This document shows, one piece after another, positions 1-7,835 of a stretch of DNA of 64,000 nt. The position numbers were made by a program, and so were the translations under genes. Position 1 is the stretch's first letter; every line of letters begins with the position of its first letter. The notes beneath the pieces were generated by a model. It was given only the letters and a program-made list of their open reading frames with translations. It was not told the DNA's origin and did no database searches. The stretch is from Eutrophomonas brisbanensis (lineage in GTDB: Bacteria; Pseudomonadota; Gammaproteobacteria; Burkholderiales; Eutrophovitaceae): positions 1,178,001 to 1,242,000 of the forward strand of contig JAYQIQ010000004.1 of assembly GCA_038141705.1 (NCBI GenBank), written 5' to 3'.

Positions 1-1
1 G

Positions 2-754
2 CTTGACCCTGAAAACCTGAGTAGCTTAGTTCAGCGTGGAGATGTGCGGGCGATGAATAATGTCGGCTTGCTCTGGGCTAAGGGATTCGACGGAAAGCAA
101 AGCTTTGAGGAAGCGGTGAAGTGGTGGAACGCCGCTGCGCTCCGAGGTTATGCGGTCGCAATGAACAATCTCGGTATGGCCTACGCAAATGGCCACGGAG
201 TTGAGAAAGATATTAAGCAGGCATTTGATTGGTGGTTGCAGTCTGCGATGGCCGGAAACGCTTGGGCAATGAACTCGGTAGGCGATTGTTATGAAACTGG
301 TGAAGGAGTCGTGAAAGACTATGTGCTTGCCATGTCTTGGTACCAAACCGCTGCTGATGCTGGCGATCCTCTAGCTCACTTTAATGTCGGTGCGCTATAC
401 CAATCAGGGCGTGGCGTTACCACAAGTTCTGTTGAGGCTTTTAGTTGGTTTGAGAGGGGGGCATTTTTAGGCGACCCTTTTTCAATGCAGGCTCTGGCAA
501 GGATTTATCGAGATGGAGACGGGCAGCCTGCCGACCTCGTGGAGGCGCTAGCTTGGTATGAGGTTTCGCTCAAGCGGTTTAAGGCGCATGACGAGGGTGA
601 TATTCGGATCAGTAAAGCGGAGTCTGCAGAGTTGTCCGCTCAACTGTCTCAAGACGATCGTAAGCTTGCTGCTGAGCGAGCGGATTTTCTCACCAATTTG
701 ACTAGGCCGGCTCAGGATCAGCAAGCATTGGAAGAGGGTGAGTCTCGGATTTAA
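2..754 (+). CDS. Sel1-repeat (TPR-like) protein, 5' end missing
   Basis: The reading frame is open to the left edge, so the N-terminus lies outside the window. The visible part is a chain of Sel1-like repeats of about 36 residues with the pattern A-x-N-x-G-x-x-Y-x-x-G-x-G-V-x-x-D, such as AMNNLGMAYANGHGVEKD and AMNSVGDCYETGEGVVKD, each followed by an amphipathic helix with W/Y (ALAWYEVS). The last ~60 residues are charged and helical without repeats. Sel1 proteins form alpha-solenoids that bind partner proteins, so the client is unknown. The stop overlaps a possible GTG start of the next gene, which suggests translational coupling. Confidence 0.85.
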   Translation, partial: LDPENLSSLVQRGDVRAMNNVGLLWAKGFDGKQSFEEAVKWWNAAALRGYAVAMNNLGMAYANGHGVEKDIKQAFDWWLQSAMAGNAWAMNSVGDCYETGEGVVKDYVLAMSWYQTAADAGDPLAHFNVGALYQSGRGVTTSSVEAFSWFERGAFLGDPFSMQALARIYRDGDGQPADLVEALAWYEVSLKRFKAHDEGDIRISKAESAELSAQLSQDDRKLAAERADFLTNLTRPAQDQQALEEGESRI

Positions 755-1346
755 GGATCGTGTTGAAGTCAAAGACATTCTTCGGGGTATGTGCTGGGCT
801 CTCGTTTATTTTTTCGGGTTTTGTTTTGCTGGGGCTGAAGATGGAGATGCATCTGGGGCACTAAATTCCGGGGGATATAAGAATTACCCTGAAGGTGAAA
901 AAACATCCATCAGTTTATTCCTTGGCAAACCGGATCGGATACCAATGAATGCTCTTTTGGTGGATTTACTCGATGCGATAAACTTTATCTCGAAATACAA
1001 GATCCCCAACTTCCTGCCTAACGTACAGTTTGTCCCTAGTGAAGTGGTTGAGGCTTACGCCTGTGGAAAACCTTGCAAAGCCTTGGCTGTTTATCGAGCT
1101 GGAGAGGGAGTCTACATCAACGAAGAAATGAACCCCGAAACAAATGTGTTTGCGCGCTCAGTGTTGCTTCATGAGTTGGTTCATTTTGTTCAGGATATAA
1201 ATCGTGAGCTTGCATCGGTTCGCGATTGCGAACGTTGGTACAGGAGAGAGCAAGAGGCCTACGCAATACAAAAACGTTTCCTTGAGATGATTGGTAGTCA
1301 AATCAGGGTAGCCTATTCAGCAGGGGATGCGTGTCCGGGTGAGTGA
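738..1346 (+). CDS. Small secreted HExxH protein (DUF6647-like), putative zinc metallopeptidase
   Basis: 202 residues if the GTG at 738 is used. An in-frame ATG at 789 is an alternative that begins close to the hydrophobic stretch; neither has an ideally spaced ribosome site. Residues 19-33 are a hydrophobic export signal. The diagnostic element is LLHELVHFVQ (HExxH at residues 145-149), followed by a glutamate-rich EQEAYAIQ helix (E173) that could supply the third zinc ligand. Cysteines at 109, 113, 164 and 199 may form disulfides, consistent with a periplasmic location. Overall form resembles DUF6647 proteins. Function unknown; peptidase activity is inferred only from the motif. Confidence 0.7.
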   Translation: MSLGFKDRVEVKDILRGMCWALVYFFGFCFAGAEDGDASGALNSGGYKNYPEGEKTSISLFLGKPDRIPMNALLVDLLDAINFISKYKIPNFLPNVQFVPSEVVEAYACGKPCKALAVYRAGEGVYINEEMNPETNVFARSVLLHELVHFVQDINRELASVRDCERWYRREQEAYAIQKRFLEMIGSQIRVAYSAGDACPGE

Positions 1347-1495
1347 GCGATAGGATTTCTCGGTCCATCGTTTTCATCAAAATATTAGCAATGTTTATTT
1401 TTATTATCGGTGAATCTCCTAGATAATATCGGCTGGGATTGCCGCACCCGGCGATCATTTGTTTTTATTTCAGTCAAAAACTAGGAATTTTATTG

Positions 1496-2654
1496 ATGCA
1501 GCGTAACGATCTTGCTCCCTTTACCTTACACGTACCCGACTCTGTTCTCGAGGATCTCAATCGACGTTTGGATTCAGTTAGATGGCCTGACGAAATACCG
1601 GGAAATCAGTGGAAATTTGGAGCAGATCTCGAATACCTAAAACGTTTGATTCATTACTGGCGTCACGATTACAAGTGGCGAGAGCATGAAAAGGTGATCA
1701 ACAGTTTCAAGCAGTACAAAGTAAAGGTAGCTGGGATTGATCTACATTTTATTTTTGAAGAGGGAAAGACTGATAAATCTGAGCCTCTCCTCCTATCGCA
1801 TGGGTGGCCAGGATCTGTTTACGAGTTTCATAAAATCCTGCCGATGCTAACTGACCCTGAGGCGCATGGTGGAAATCAGAATGATGCGTTCACGGTGATT
1901 GCTCCATCGCTTCCTGGGTATACCTTTTCATTTGAACCAGGACAAGCGAGATTTTCTCTAGAGCAAATAGCGGAAGCATTTTATGAACTTATGACCAAGG
2001 TGCTGGGGTACCAAACATTTGTAGCCCAGGGAGGTGATTGGGGAGCCTTCGTCACCTCTAGACTTGGATTTTGTTATCCCGAGGCTGTAAAAGCGATCCA
2101 TTTGAATTTGCTCGCAGTACGCCGAGATCCAAAAATGGTGGAGAACGCCTACTGCGGAGGAGAAAGTTTTTCTTGATCAATTGAATAACTTTTTAAAAGA
2201 TGAAACTGGGTATCAGTGGATTCAGGGTACAAAACCTCAAACGCTTTCCTATGGTCTTACAGATTCGCCTGTTGGGTTGGCTGCGTGGCTCGTTGAAAAG
2301 TTTCATACTTGGACTGACCACCGCGGCGACTTAGACGGATATTTTGGTCGCGATACGATGTTAACTGACATCATGCTCTACTGGGTCACCGGTGCGATTG
2401 GTTCGTCGTTCTGGCCATACTATGCGCGTATGCATGGGCCCTGGCCAATCCCTGTTGGTGAAACGGTAAAGGTCCCCACTGCTTATATTGAGTTCCCGAA
2501 AGAAATTCTTTCTCCACCGCGCTCAGTCGCAGAAATGTTCTACTCTGATATCCAGCAATGGACCAGTTGTGATCGAGGTGGGCACTTTGCTGCACTCGAG
2601 CAACCTCTTGCATTGGTAGAGGATGTGCGGACGTTTTTCCGAAAATTTAGATAA
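1496..2654 (+). CDS. Epoxide hydrolase (EHN-type, alpha/beta hydrolase), frameshifted
   Basis: Reads as one ~385-residue epoxide hydrolase once a single base is removed near 2147. The first part has the N-terminal EHN domain (residues ~5-115) with W60/W..W spacing, the oxyanion motif HGWPGS (102-107) and nucleophile D181 in GGDWG. The second part (from ~2150 in the other frame) supplies the lid and the catalytic histidine in DRGGHFAALEQP. Reading P-T-A-E-E-K-V-F-L from 2148 joins the halves smoothly. Start ATG 1496 has AGGA at 1483; an upstream in-frame TTG at 1439 has no family support. Expected reaction: hydrolysis of epoxides to diols. The break is not in a long homopolymer, so this could be either a real pseudogene or a sequence error. 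Confidence 0.8.
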
Positions 2655-2712
2655 ACCCATTTTGTGGCTTACTGTTTTTTGTCGGTCACGACATTATTCC
2701 TGTGTTACATTG

Positions 2713-2733
2713 AGTTTTCTCGTTTAGAAAACT
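2713..2733. promoter_or_regulatory. Perfect 8-bp inverted repeat upstream of the TRAP operon
   Basis: AGTTTTCT-CGTTT-AGAAAACT: two perfect 8-base arms with a 5-base spacer, 46 bases before the first TRAP binding-protein start. Size and position suit an operator for a dimeric regulator. No regulator gene is adjacent, so the cognate factor is unknown. A small RNA hairpin is the alternative. Confidence 0.45.
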
Positions 2734-2778
2734 TGTGCGTTCACAGAGAATTTTAGTATTTAGCTTTTGGGGGACATC

Positions 2779-3876
2779 ATGAAAACGATCTCGAAAAAAA
2801 TTATTGCGCTTGGTGTGTTGACCATGTTTGCTTTGACCGGCTGTGGTGGCGGAGGGAGTGAGACTGCGTCATCTACTTCGGATGCCGAAACTCAGACACA
2901 GGAGAAAGTAGTCCTCAAGATGGCGAGTGCCTTCCCTGCAACGTTACAACTCATCGGTACTAACGGCATTAAGTTGTCTGATACGATCAAACAAGTTTCT
3001 AATGGAACACTAGAACTTAAATTCTTTGAGCCGGGTGCCTTGGTGCCGGGACTTGAAGCAATTCCAGCTGCTTCGAAAGGTTCTGTCGACGTTGCTTATT
3101 CGACTGCAGGTTTTTTTGCTGGAACCGATCTTGCGTTTAGTTTTTTTACGTCGGTGCCATTTGGTGCTGCGGCTGATGAGCTTCTTGCTTGGCTAGACTA
3201 TGGTGGTGGTAACGAGATTGCCGATGAAATGTTTGGTGCTCACAACATCAAACCAATACCGTGTTTTATTACCCCTCCAGAAGCATCTGGTTGGTTTAGG
3301 AAAGAGATCAAATCTGTTTCTGATTTGAAGGGTTTAAAAATGCGCTTCTTTGGTCTCGGTGCTAAAGTTATGGATAAGTTAGGGGTGGCAACTCAATTGT
3401 TAGCTCCAGGAGATATTTTTCAGGCGCTTCAACTCGGTACGATTGATGCAACAGAATTTTCAACTCCTTCAGCAGATGAAAGTTTCGGGTTCTACCAGGT
3501 TGCGAAACACTACTATTTCCCTGGATGGCATCAGGCTACGGCGATGGGCAATCTTTTCTTTAACCTAGATGTTTGGAATTCGCTGTCCGATTACCACAAG
3601 TCGCTCATTCAGGTTACGTGTAAAGCTCAACTAGCGAACATGATTGCAGAGGGTGAGGCGACGCAAGCTCCTGCTATGCGAAACATGAGAGATAAGCACG
3701 GCGTACAGATCCACTACTGGTCGGATGACATACTGAACGCATATCGAAAAGCTTGGGGTGAGGTGGTTGCAGAAGAATCGGCATCCAATGCGAATTTCAA
3801 AAAAGTTTACGACTCGTACTCGAAGTTCAGGGACGAATACAAACTCTGGGGAGATAACGGTTATCTGAAGAGGTAG
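2779..3876 (+). CDS. TRAP transporter solute-binding lipoprotein (DctP/TakP family), copy 1
   Basis: Substrate-binding subunit of a tripartite ATP-independent periplasmic transporter. ATG 2779 follows GGGGG at 2769-2773. The N-terminus is a lipoprotein signal with lipobox ALTGC (C22) and Gly at +2, then a Gly/Ser/Thr-rich tether of ~25 residues. The mature domain carries the DctP hallmark LKGLKMRFFGLGAKVMDKLG (the Arg binds the substrate carboxylate) and the TakP-like GTIDATE...FGFYQVAKHYYFPGWH segment, pointing to the COG4663 group that binds 2-oxo acids or other carboxylates. Exact ligand cannot be told. Closely similar to the next gene, which suggests a tandem duplication. Followed by a terminator. 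Confidence 0.93.
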   Translation: MKTISKKIIALGVLTMFALTGCGGGGSETASSTSDAETQTQEKVVLKMASAFPATLQLIGTNGIKLSDTIKQVSNGTLELKFFEPGALVPGLEAIPAASKGSVDVAYSTAGFFAGTDLAFSFFTSVPFGAAADELLAWLDYGGGNEIADEMFGAHNIKPIPCFITPPEASGWFRKEIKSVSDLKGLKMRFFGLGAKVMDKLGVATQLLAPGDIFQALQLGTIDATEFSTPSADESFGFYQVAKHYYFPGWHQATAMGNLFFNLDVWNSLSDYHKSLIQVTCKAQLANMIAEGEATQAPAMRNMRDKHGVQIHYWSDDILNAYRKAWGEVVAEESASNANFKKVYDSYSKFRDEYKLWGDNGYLKR

Positions 3877-3904
3877 GCTGGTCTCGCTTAAGGGCGTAAA
3901 CTTG

Positions 3905-3950
3905 GAAGCAACAGTGGAGTCATGTAAGATCTTCGCTGTTGCTTTTTTTA
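3905..3950 (+). terminator. Intrinsic terminator after TRAP binding protein 1
   Basis: Arms AAGCAACAG and CTGTTGCTT enclose a ~20-base loop and run into TTTTTTT. It lies 30 bases after the first binding-protein stop and would reduce read-through into the second copy. Confidence 0.7.
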
Positions 3951-3967
3951 CGCAATCTGTCAGGATA

Positions 3968-4013
3968 CCCGCGCCAAATGCGCGGGCATTGGGTACTTTA
4001 GACGATGTCTAAA
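3968..4013 (+). promoter_or_regulatory. Two consecutive perfect hairpins in the leader of TRAP binding protein 2
   Basis: First CCCGCGC-CAAAT-GCGCGGG (3968-3986, 7-bp stem), then TTTAGAC-GAT-GTCTAAA (3997-4013, 7-bp stem, also a possible operator). Neither is followed by a long T-run, so they are unlikely to be terminators. A GC-rich alternating patch (4029-4046) follows just before the ribosome site. Role not known. Confidence 0.45.
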
Positions 4014-4060
4014 ATAATAAAAAATGTTTGCGTGCGCGAGCGCGCCTCAGTGGAGGGGAC

Positions 4061-5155
4061 ATGAGCGGTAATTTTAGAAAAATTTTTGGTGTTGCCGGGA
4101 TATCGGCGATGCTGGCACTTTCAGGATGTGGAAAAGGTGGTGAGACCGTTTCTAATTCTGGGTCTGGGCGGGATGCTGCAACACAACAAGTTGTTAATCT
4201 GAACTTGGCGAGTTCCTTTCCGGGTTCGCTTCAGCTATTAGGTGATACCCCGGTTCAGTGGACGAAGACCGTTTCAGAGCTCTCTGGCGGCACATTAAAT
4301 ATCAAGTTTTTTGAGCCCGGTGCGTTAGTGCCTGGTTTGGAGGCAATACCTGCTGCTTCTAAAGGTTCAGTGGATATGGCTTGGGCAAGCTCAGGTTATT
4401 TTGCGGGTACCGATTCAACGTTCAGTTTCTTCACGGCGGTTCCATTTGGTCCCAATCCAACGGAATTCTTGGCTTGGATGTATTACGGAAACGGCCAAAA
4501 ATTGGCTGATGAGCTTTACGCCAAACACAACATTAAGCACATTCCATGTCACATGATCCCACCTGAAGCTTCAGGCTGGTTTAAGAAAGAGATTAAAACC
4601 GTTAATGATCTAAAGGGCCTTAAAATGAGATTCTTTGGTCTTGGTGCGAAGGTGATGGACAAGTTAGGAGTTGCTACCCAATTGTTAGCTGGTGGTGAGA
4701 TTTTTCAGGCGCTTCAATTAGGCACGATTGATGCGACAGAGTTCTCAATGCCTTCGAGCGATCAAAGTTTCGGGTTTTATCAGGTTGCGAAACACTACTA
4801 CTTCCCTGGATGGCACCAACCAGCATCGTTTAATGGGATCATGATCAACATGGATGTGTGGAATAAGCTCTCAGCACAGCACAAGAAGATCCTAGAGGTT
4901 TCTTGTGGAGACAATATTCGCGACGGTCTTGCTAGAGGTGAGGCTTCTCAGCCACCCGCACTCAAAGCGATGCAGGACAAAGGTGTAACCATCCATCGTT
5001 GGTCGCCTGAAATACTTGCCGCTTTTGAGAAAGCTTGGAATGAAGTGGTGAAAGAGGAATCAGATGCAAATCCAAACTTCAAGAAGGATTACGATGACTA
5101 CACGGATTTCCGAAAGTACTTCAAAGTTTGGCGAGATAACGGCTACTTGAATTAA
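4061..5155 (+). CDS. TRAP transporter solute-binding lipoprotein (DctP/TakP family), copy 2
   Basis: Paralogue of the preceding gene, with long identical blocks (FFEPGALVPGLEAIPAASKG, the KGLKMRFFGLGAK region and FGFYQVAKHYYFPGWHQ). Start ATG 4061 follows GGAGGGG. Lipoprotein signal with lipobox ALSGC (C23), Gly at +2, then a Gly/Ser tether. Differences cluster around GEIFQALQLGTIDATEFSMPSSDQS and the region after PGWHQ, so ligand preference could differ from copy 1. It stands directly before the permease genes and is probably the partner used most with them. The gene ends just before a strong hairpin. Confidence 0.93.
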   Translation: MSGNFRKIFGVAGISAMLALSGCGKGGETVSNSGSGRDAATQQVVNLNLASSFPGSLQLLGDTPVQWTKTVSELSGGTLNIKFFEPGALVPGLEAIPAASKGSVDMAWASSGYFAGTDSTFSFFTAVPFGPNPTEFLAWMYYGNGQKLADELYAKHNIKHIPCHMIPPEASGWFKKEIKTVNDLKGLKMRFFGLGAKVMDKLGVATQLLAGGEIFQALQLGTIDATEFSMPSSDQSFGFYQVAKHYYFPGWHQPASFNGIMINMDVWNKLSAQHKKILEVSCGDNIRDGLARGEASQPPALKAMQDKGVTIHRWSPEILAAFEKAWNEVVKEESDANPNFKKDYDDYTDFRKYFKVWRDNGYLN

Positions 5156-5175
5156 CGTAACTTTAACTATAGGCC

Positions 5176-5207
5176 ACAAAAGAGCGAGGATCGCCTCGCT
5201 CTTTTGT
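5176..5207 (+). terminator. Strong hairpin between TRAP binding protein 2 and DctQ
   Basis: ACAAAAGAGCGAGG, loop ATCG, CCTCGCTCTTTTGT: a perfect 14-bp stem with a 4-base loop starting 21 bases after the stop. The T-rich 3' arm (CTCTTTT) can act as a leaky terminator or as a 3' stabiliser that keeps binding-protein mRNA in excess over permease mRNA. Confidence 0.75.
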
Positions 5208-5224
5208 TACGACGGGAAACTAAA

Positions 5225-5797
5225 ATGCAGGCATTACTTAATATCAGTGATCGGATCGATGCGACGCTAGAGAAGGTGTCTAGTGCAGTGGGATGGCTTT
5301 TTATCGTCACTACGATCGTTATTGCGTTCGACGTGATTACTCGCAAGTTTGGTTATCAAATGCCGCATCTCGGATCGACAAGATTGCAGGAGCTTGAGTG
5401 GCATTTGCACACCGCGTTGTTTGCATTTTGGTTGGGGACCTCCTATATCAAGAATTCTCACGTCAGGATTGACGTGGCGTTTCTTAACGCCAGTGCGAGA
5501 ACAGTTGTGAAAGCTGAGTTGATTGGTTGTCTTCTCTTCGCTCTTCCATATTGCTTATTAGCGATTTACTATAGCGCCGACTTCACTCTGGTTGCATGGA
5601 TAGACGGTGAGGCATCGCCCTCCTCGAATGGACTGCATTATCGTTGGATTCCTAAGGGTTGTTTGACTGCGGGGTTGATCCTACTTTTTGCGGGAGTGAT
5701 CTCTGTTTTTATGCGCTCTATCGTTTATCTCTATGGCGACCCAAAGCTCAGGGATGCAGCTAAATCTAACTTCGCATTGATTGCAGACAAGGAGTAA
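5225..5797 (+). CDS. dctQ: TRAP transporter small permease subunit (DctQ)
   Basis: 190-residue inner-membrane protein with four predicted transmembrane helices (roughly residues 20-40, 55-72, 95-115, 145-168). The small-subunit features are the W-H-L-H segment before helix 2 (LQELEWHLHTALFAFWLG) and the NSHVRIDV motif after it. It pairs with DctM to form the sodium- or proton-driven permease. Start ATG 5225 chosen (ACGGGA upstream). The gene is 8 bases from dctM and clearly co-transcribed with it. Confidence 0.93.
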   Translation: MQALLNISDRIDATLEKVSSAVGWLFIVTTIVIAFDVITRKFGYQMPHLGSTRLQELEWHLHTALFAFWLGTSYIKNSHVRIDVAFLNASARTVVKAELIGCLLFALPYCLLAIYYSADFTLVAWIDGEASPSSNGLHYRWIPKGCLTAGLILLFAGVISVFMRSIVYLYGDPKLRDAAKSNFALIADKE

Positions 5798-5805
5798 TTC
5801 GTATC

Positions 5806-7191
5806 ATGGCGTGGATTTCTCATCATCTTGCTCTTTTTCTGTTTTCTGTACTTGCGATAGCACTGTTTTGTGGTTTCCCGGTAGCTTTTGTTCTCGGGGG
5901 CATTGCGATTCTTTTTGGTGGAATTGGAATACTGTTAGACGTATTCCATCCGATCCAGTTTTTCAACTTAATGCCACGGGTTTGGGGAACCGCTGCCTCG
6001 AATCCCATCATCGTTGCAGTTCCCATGTTTATTTTCATGGGTACGATGTTGGAGCGCAGTGGCGTCGCTAAAGATCTTTTAAGCACTCTTCAGGTTTTAA
6101 CAAGGCGCATACCAGGTGGTCTTGCTATGTCTGTCACCATCATGGGAACGATCATGGCGGCGACAACCGGTATCGTTGGTGCATCGGTCGTTATGTTAAC
6201 GATGATCGCATTACCTTCCATGATGGATAGTGGATACAAAAAAGAATTAGCCACCGGTACGATAGCCTCAGCGGGAACGTTGGGAATTTTAATACCCCCC
6301 TCGATTATGCTGGTCATTATGGGTGACCTCTTATCCGTATCAGTGGGAGCGCTTTTTGCTGCCGCCGTAATTCCGGGAATGATTCTGGCTGGTTTGTATC
6401 TTTTCTATATTTGGTTCACGAGTTTTAGGAATCCGAAAAATGCTCCTGCGCTACCGGCGGATGTGGGTCCAAAAACTAACAGAGAACTTTTGGCGATGGT
6501 TATCAAAAGCTTCTTTCCACCGGTTTTGCTAATTACGCTCGTGCTTGGGTCCATATTTGGTGGATTCGCTACGCCTACCGAAGCAGCAGGGGTTGGATGT
6601 ATCGGTGCTATGTTCCTTGCATGGACGAATAAGACGCTAACGTTTAAGACCCTGAAGGAAGTAATTCGTCTTGCCGGTTTAACCAACGGCATGGTCTTTT
6701 TCATCTTTTTTGGCGCTCAATTGTTCTCATATGTTTTCCGCTCGCTCGGAGGGGATGACCTCATCGTAGAGTTACTAGGTGTGATTGGTATTGATACGGG
6801 ATGGGAAATACTAGTTTTCATGTTGTTATTAACCTTCGCGCTAGGATTTTTCTTTGATTGGATTGAAATTACGTTGATCGTGCTACCAGTGTTTGCGCCA
6901 ATTCTCCAAGGTATTGATTTTGGCCCACACATTGGAGATGGCGGGCCAATAGTTTTCTTAACGTGGTTTGTCGTAATGTTGTCAGTAAATCTTCAGACCT
7001 CATTCCTAACGCCTCCGTTTGGTTTTACACTTTTCTACATGAAGGGAACGGTGCCGCCGTCGATTAATATGGGACACATCTATCGAGGGATTATTCCTTT
7101 CGTTGTTCTGCAATTAATTGGTCTCGGGCTTATCATAGCCTTCCCTCAGCTCGCTTTATGGTTACCGAGGGTGTCAGGTTTCCTAATGTAA
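5806..7191 (+). CDS. dctM: TRAP transporter large permease subunit (DctM)
   Basis: 461 residues, about 12 transmembrane helices, the ion-coupled transport subunit. Family motifs include ATTGIVGASVVMLTMIALP, GTLGILIPPSIMLVIMGDL and GGFATPTEAAGVGCIGA, the latter two being the pseudo-symmetric substrate and cation site loops. ATG 5806 follows AAGGAG (5789) in the dctQ tail. Length is slightly above the usual ~425 because of an extended loop near residues 375-400 (FGPHIGDGG). A terminator hairpin follows 9 bases after the stop. Confidence 0.95.
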   Translation: MAWISHHLALFLFSVLAIALFCGFPVAFVLGGIAILFGGIGILLDVFHPIQFFNLMPRVWGTAASNPIIVAVPMFIFMGTMLERSGVAKDLLSTLQVLTRRIPGGLAMSVTIMGTIMAATTGIVGASVVMLTMIALPSMMDSGYKKELATGTIASAGTLGILIPPSIMLVIMGDLLSVSVGALFAAAVIPGMILAGLYLFYIWFTSFRNPKNAPALPADVGPKTNRELLAMVIKSFFPPVLLITLVLGSIFGGFATPTEAAGVGCIGAMFLAWTNKTLTFKTLKEVIRLAGLTNGMVFFIFFGAQLFSYVFRSLGGDDLIVELLGVIGIDTGWEILVFMLLLTFALGFFFDWIEITLIVLPVFAPILQGIDFGPHIGDGGPIVFLTWFVVMLSVNLQTSFLTPPFGFTLFYMKGTVPPSINMGHIYRGIIPFVVLQLIGLGLIIAFPQLALWLPRVSGFLM

Positions 7192-7200
7192 ATTTATCTT

Positions 7201-7226
7201 GGAGCGAATTTGAAAAAATTCGCTCC
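7201..7226 (+). terminator. Hairpin ending the TRAP operon
   Basis: GGAGCGAATTT, loop GAAA, AAATTCGCTCC: perfect 11-bp stem with a GAAA tetraloop, 9 bases after the dctM stop. The T-run is poor (GATAATTTT), so it may act as an mRNA-stabilising 3' end rather than an efficient terminator. It also covers a TTG at 7210, which argues against that codon as the start of the next gene. Confidence 0.65.
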
Positions 7227-7251
7227 GATAATTTTGCTAAAGAGGTGTTTC

Positions 7252-7728
7252 TTGAAAAAACTTAAATTCTTGAGGTTGGTAATCGCGTTACTTGGATTTG
7301 GGGTGAGTTCCGTTTTGGCCGATGAGGTCATTGTCGGTGGGCTTGCTGATCCGGATGGCGGTAGTGGAATCGTTGTGGAACACCATTTCTCGGGAGATTT
7401 TTCCGGGCCTGCTAAAGATTGGCCATGGGCTGCAGCTGCGCGGATTGATGCCGACAGTGATTTTTGGATTGGGTTTGGTCTCTATCTAGATCACTTCGTT
7501 AGCGAGACCGTTTTTATTGAAGCGAGTTTTATGCCGGGCTACTACAACCCAGAGGATACCGACTTAGGTGGAAACATACATTTTCGGTCTCTATTAGGAA
7601 TTGGTATCGCGGTAACAGATCAATCTTCCATCTCGCTCAGTATCGATCACCTTTCAAATGGCGGTCTGACGTCTAATAATCCTGGATCCGAAGCTATTGC
7701 CCTCAGGTATAAGTACCGTCTGTTCTGA
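7252..7728 (+). CDS. pagL: PagL-like lipid A 3-O-deacylase (acyloxyacyl hydrolase)
   Basis: 158 residues from TTG 7252, chosen because AGAGGTG sits 5 bases upstream and it gives a canonical signal peptide (MKKLKFLRLVIALLGFGVSS, cleavage near VLA-DE). Mature part is an 8-strand outer-membrane barrel pattern ending in a C-terminal Phe (KYRLF). The catalytic motif is SIDHLSNGG..NPGSE: H133, S135 and E147 have the same spacing as His126-Ser128-Glu140 of Pseudomonas PagL. The expected reaction is removal of the 3-linked acyl chain from lipid A. Sequence similarity elsewhere is low, so the assignment rests on size, signal, motif and C-terminus. Confidence 0.8.
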   Translation: MKKLKFLRLVIALLGFGVSSVLADEVIVGGLADPDGGSGIVVEHHFSGDFSGPAKDWPWAAAARIDADSDFWIGFGLYLDHFVSETVFIEASFMPGYYNPEDTDLGGNIHFRSLLGIGIAVTDQSSISLSIDHLSNGGLTSNNPGSEAIALRYKYRLF

Positions 7729-7835
7729 TATCAACTTCCTGCGTAATTGATTTAGCGGTTTTGGGGTTAAGATTTGTTCTCTCTAATCGGAGAGATCGCG
7801 CACTTACTCATAAACTGTATGTCGGGGGATGATCA

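Noticed and set aside
5781..6071. 96-codon frame overlapping the start of dctM
   Set aside because: Out-of-frame shadow of DctM; Cys/Trp/Ser-rich and without similarity.
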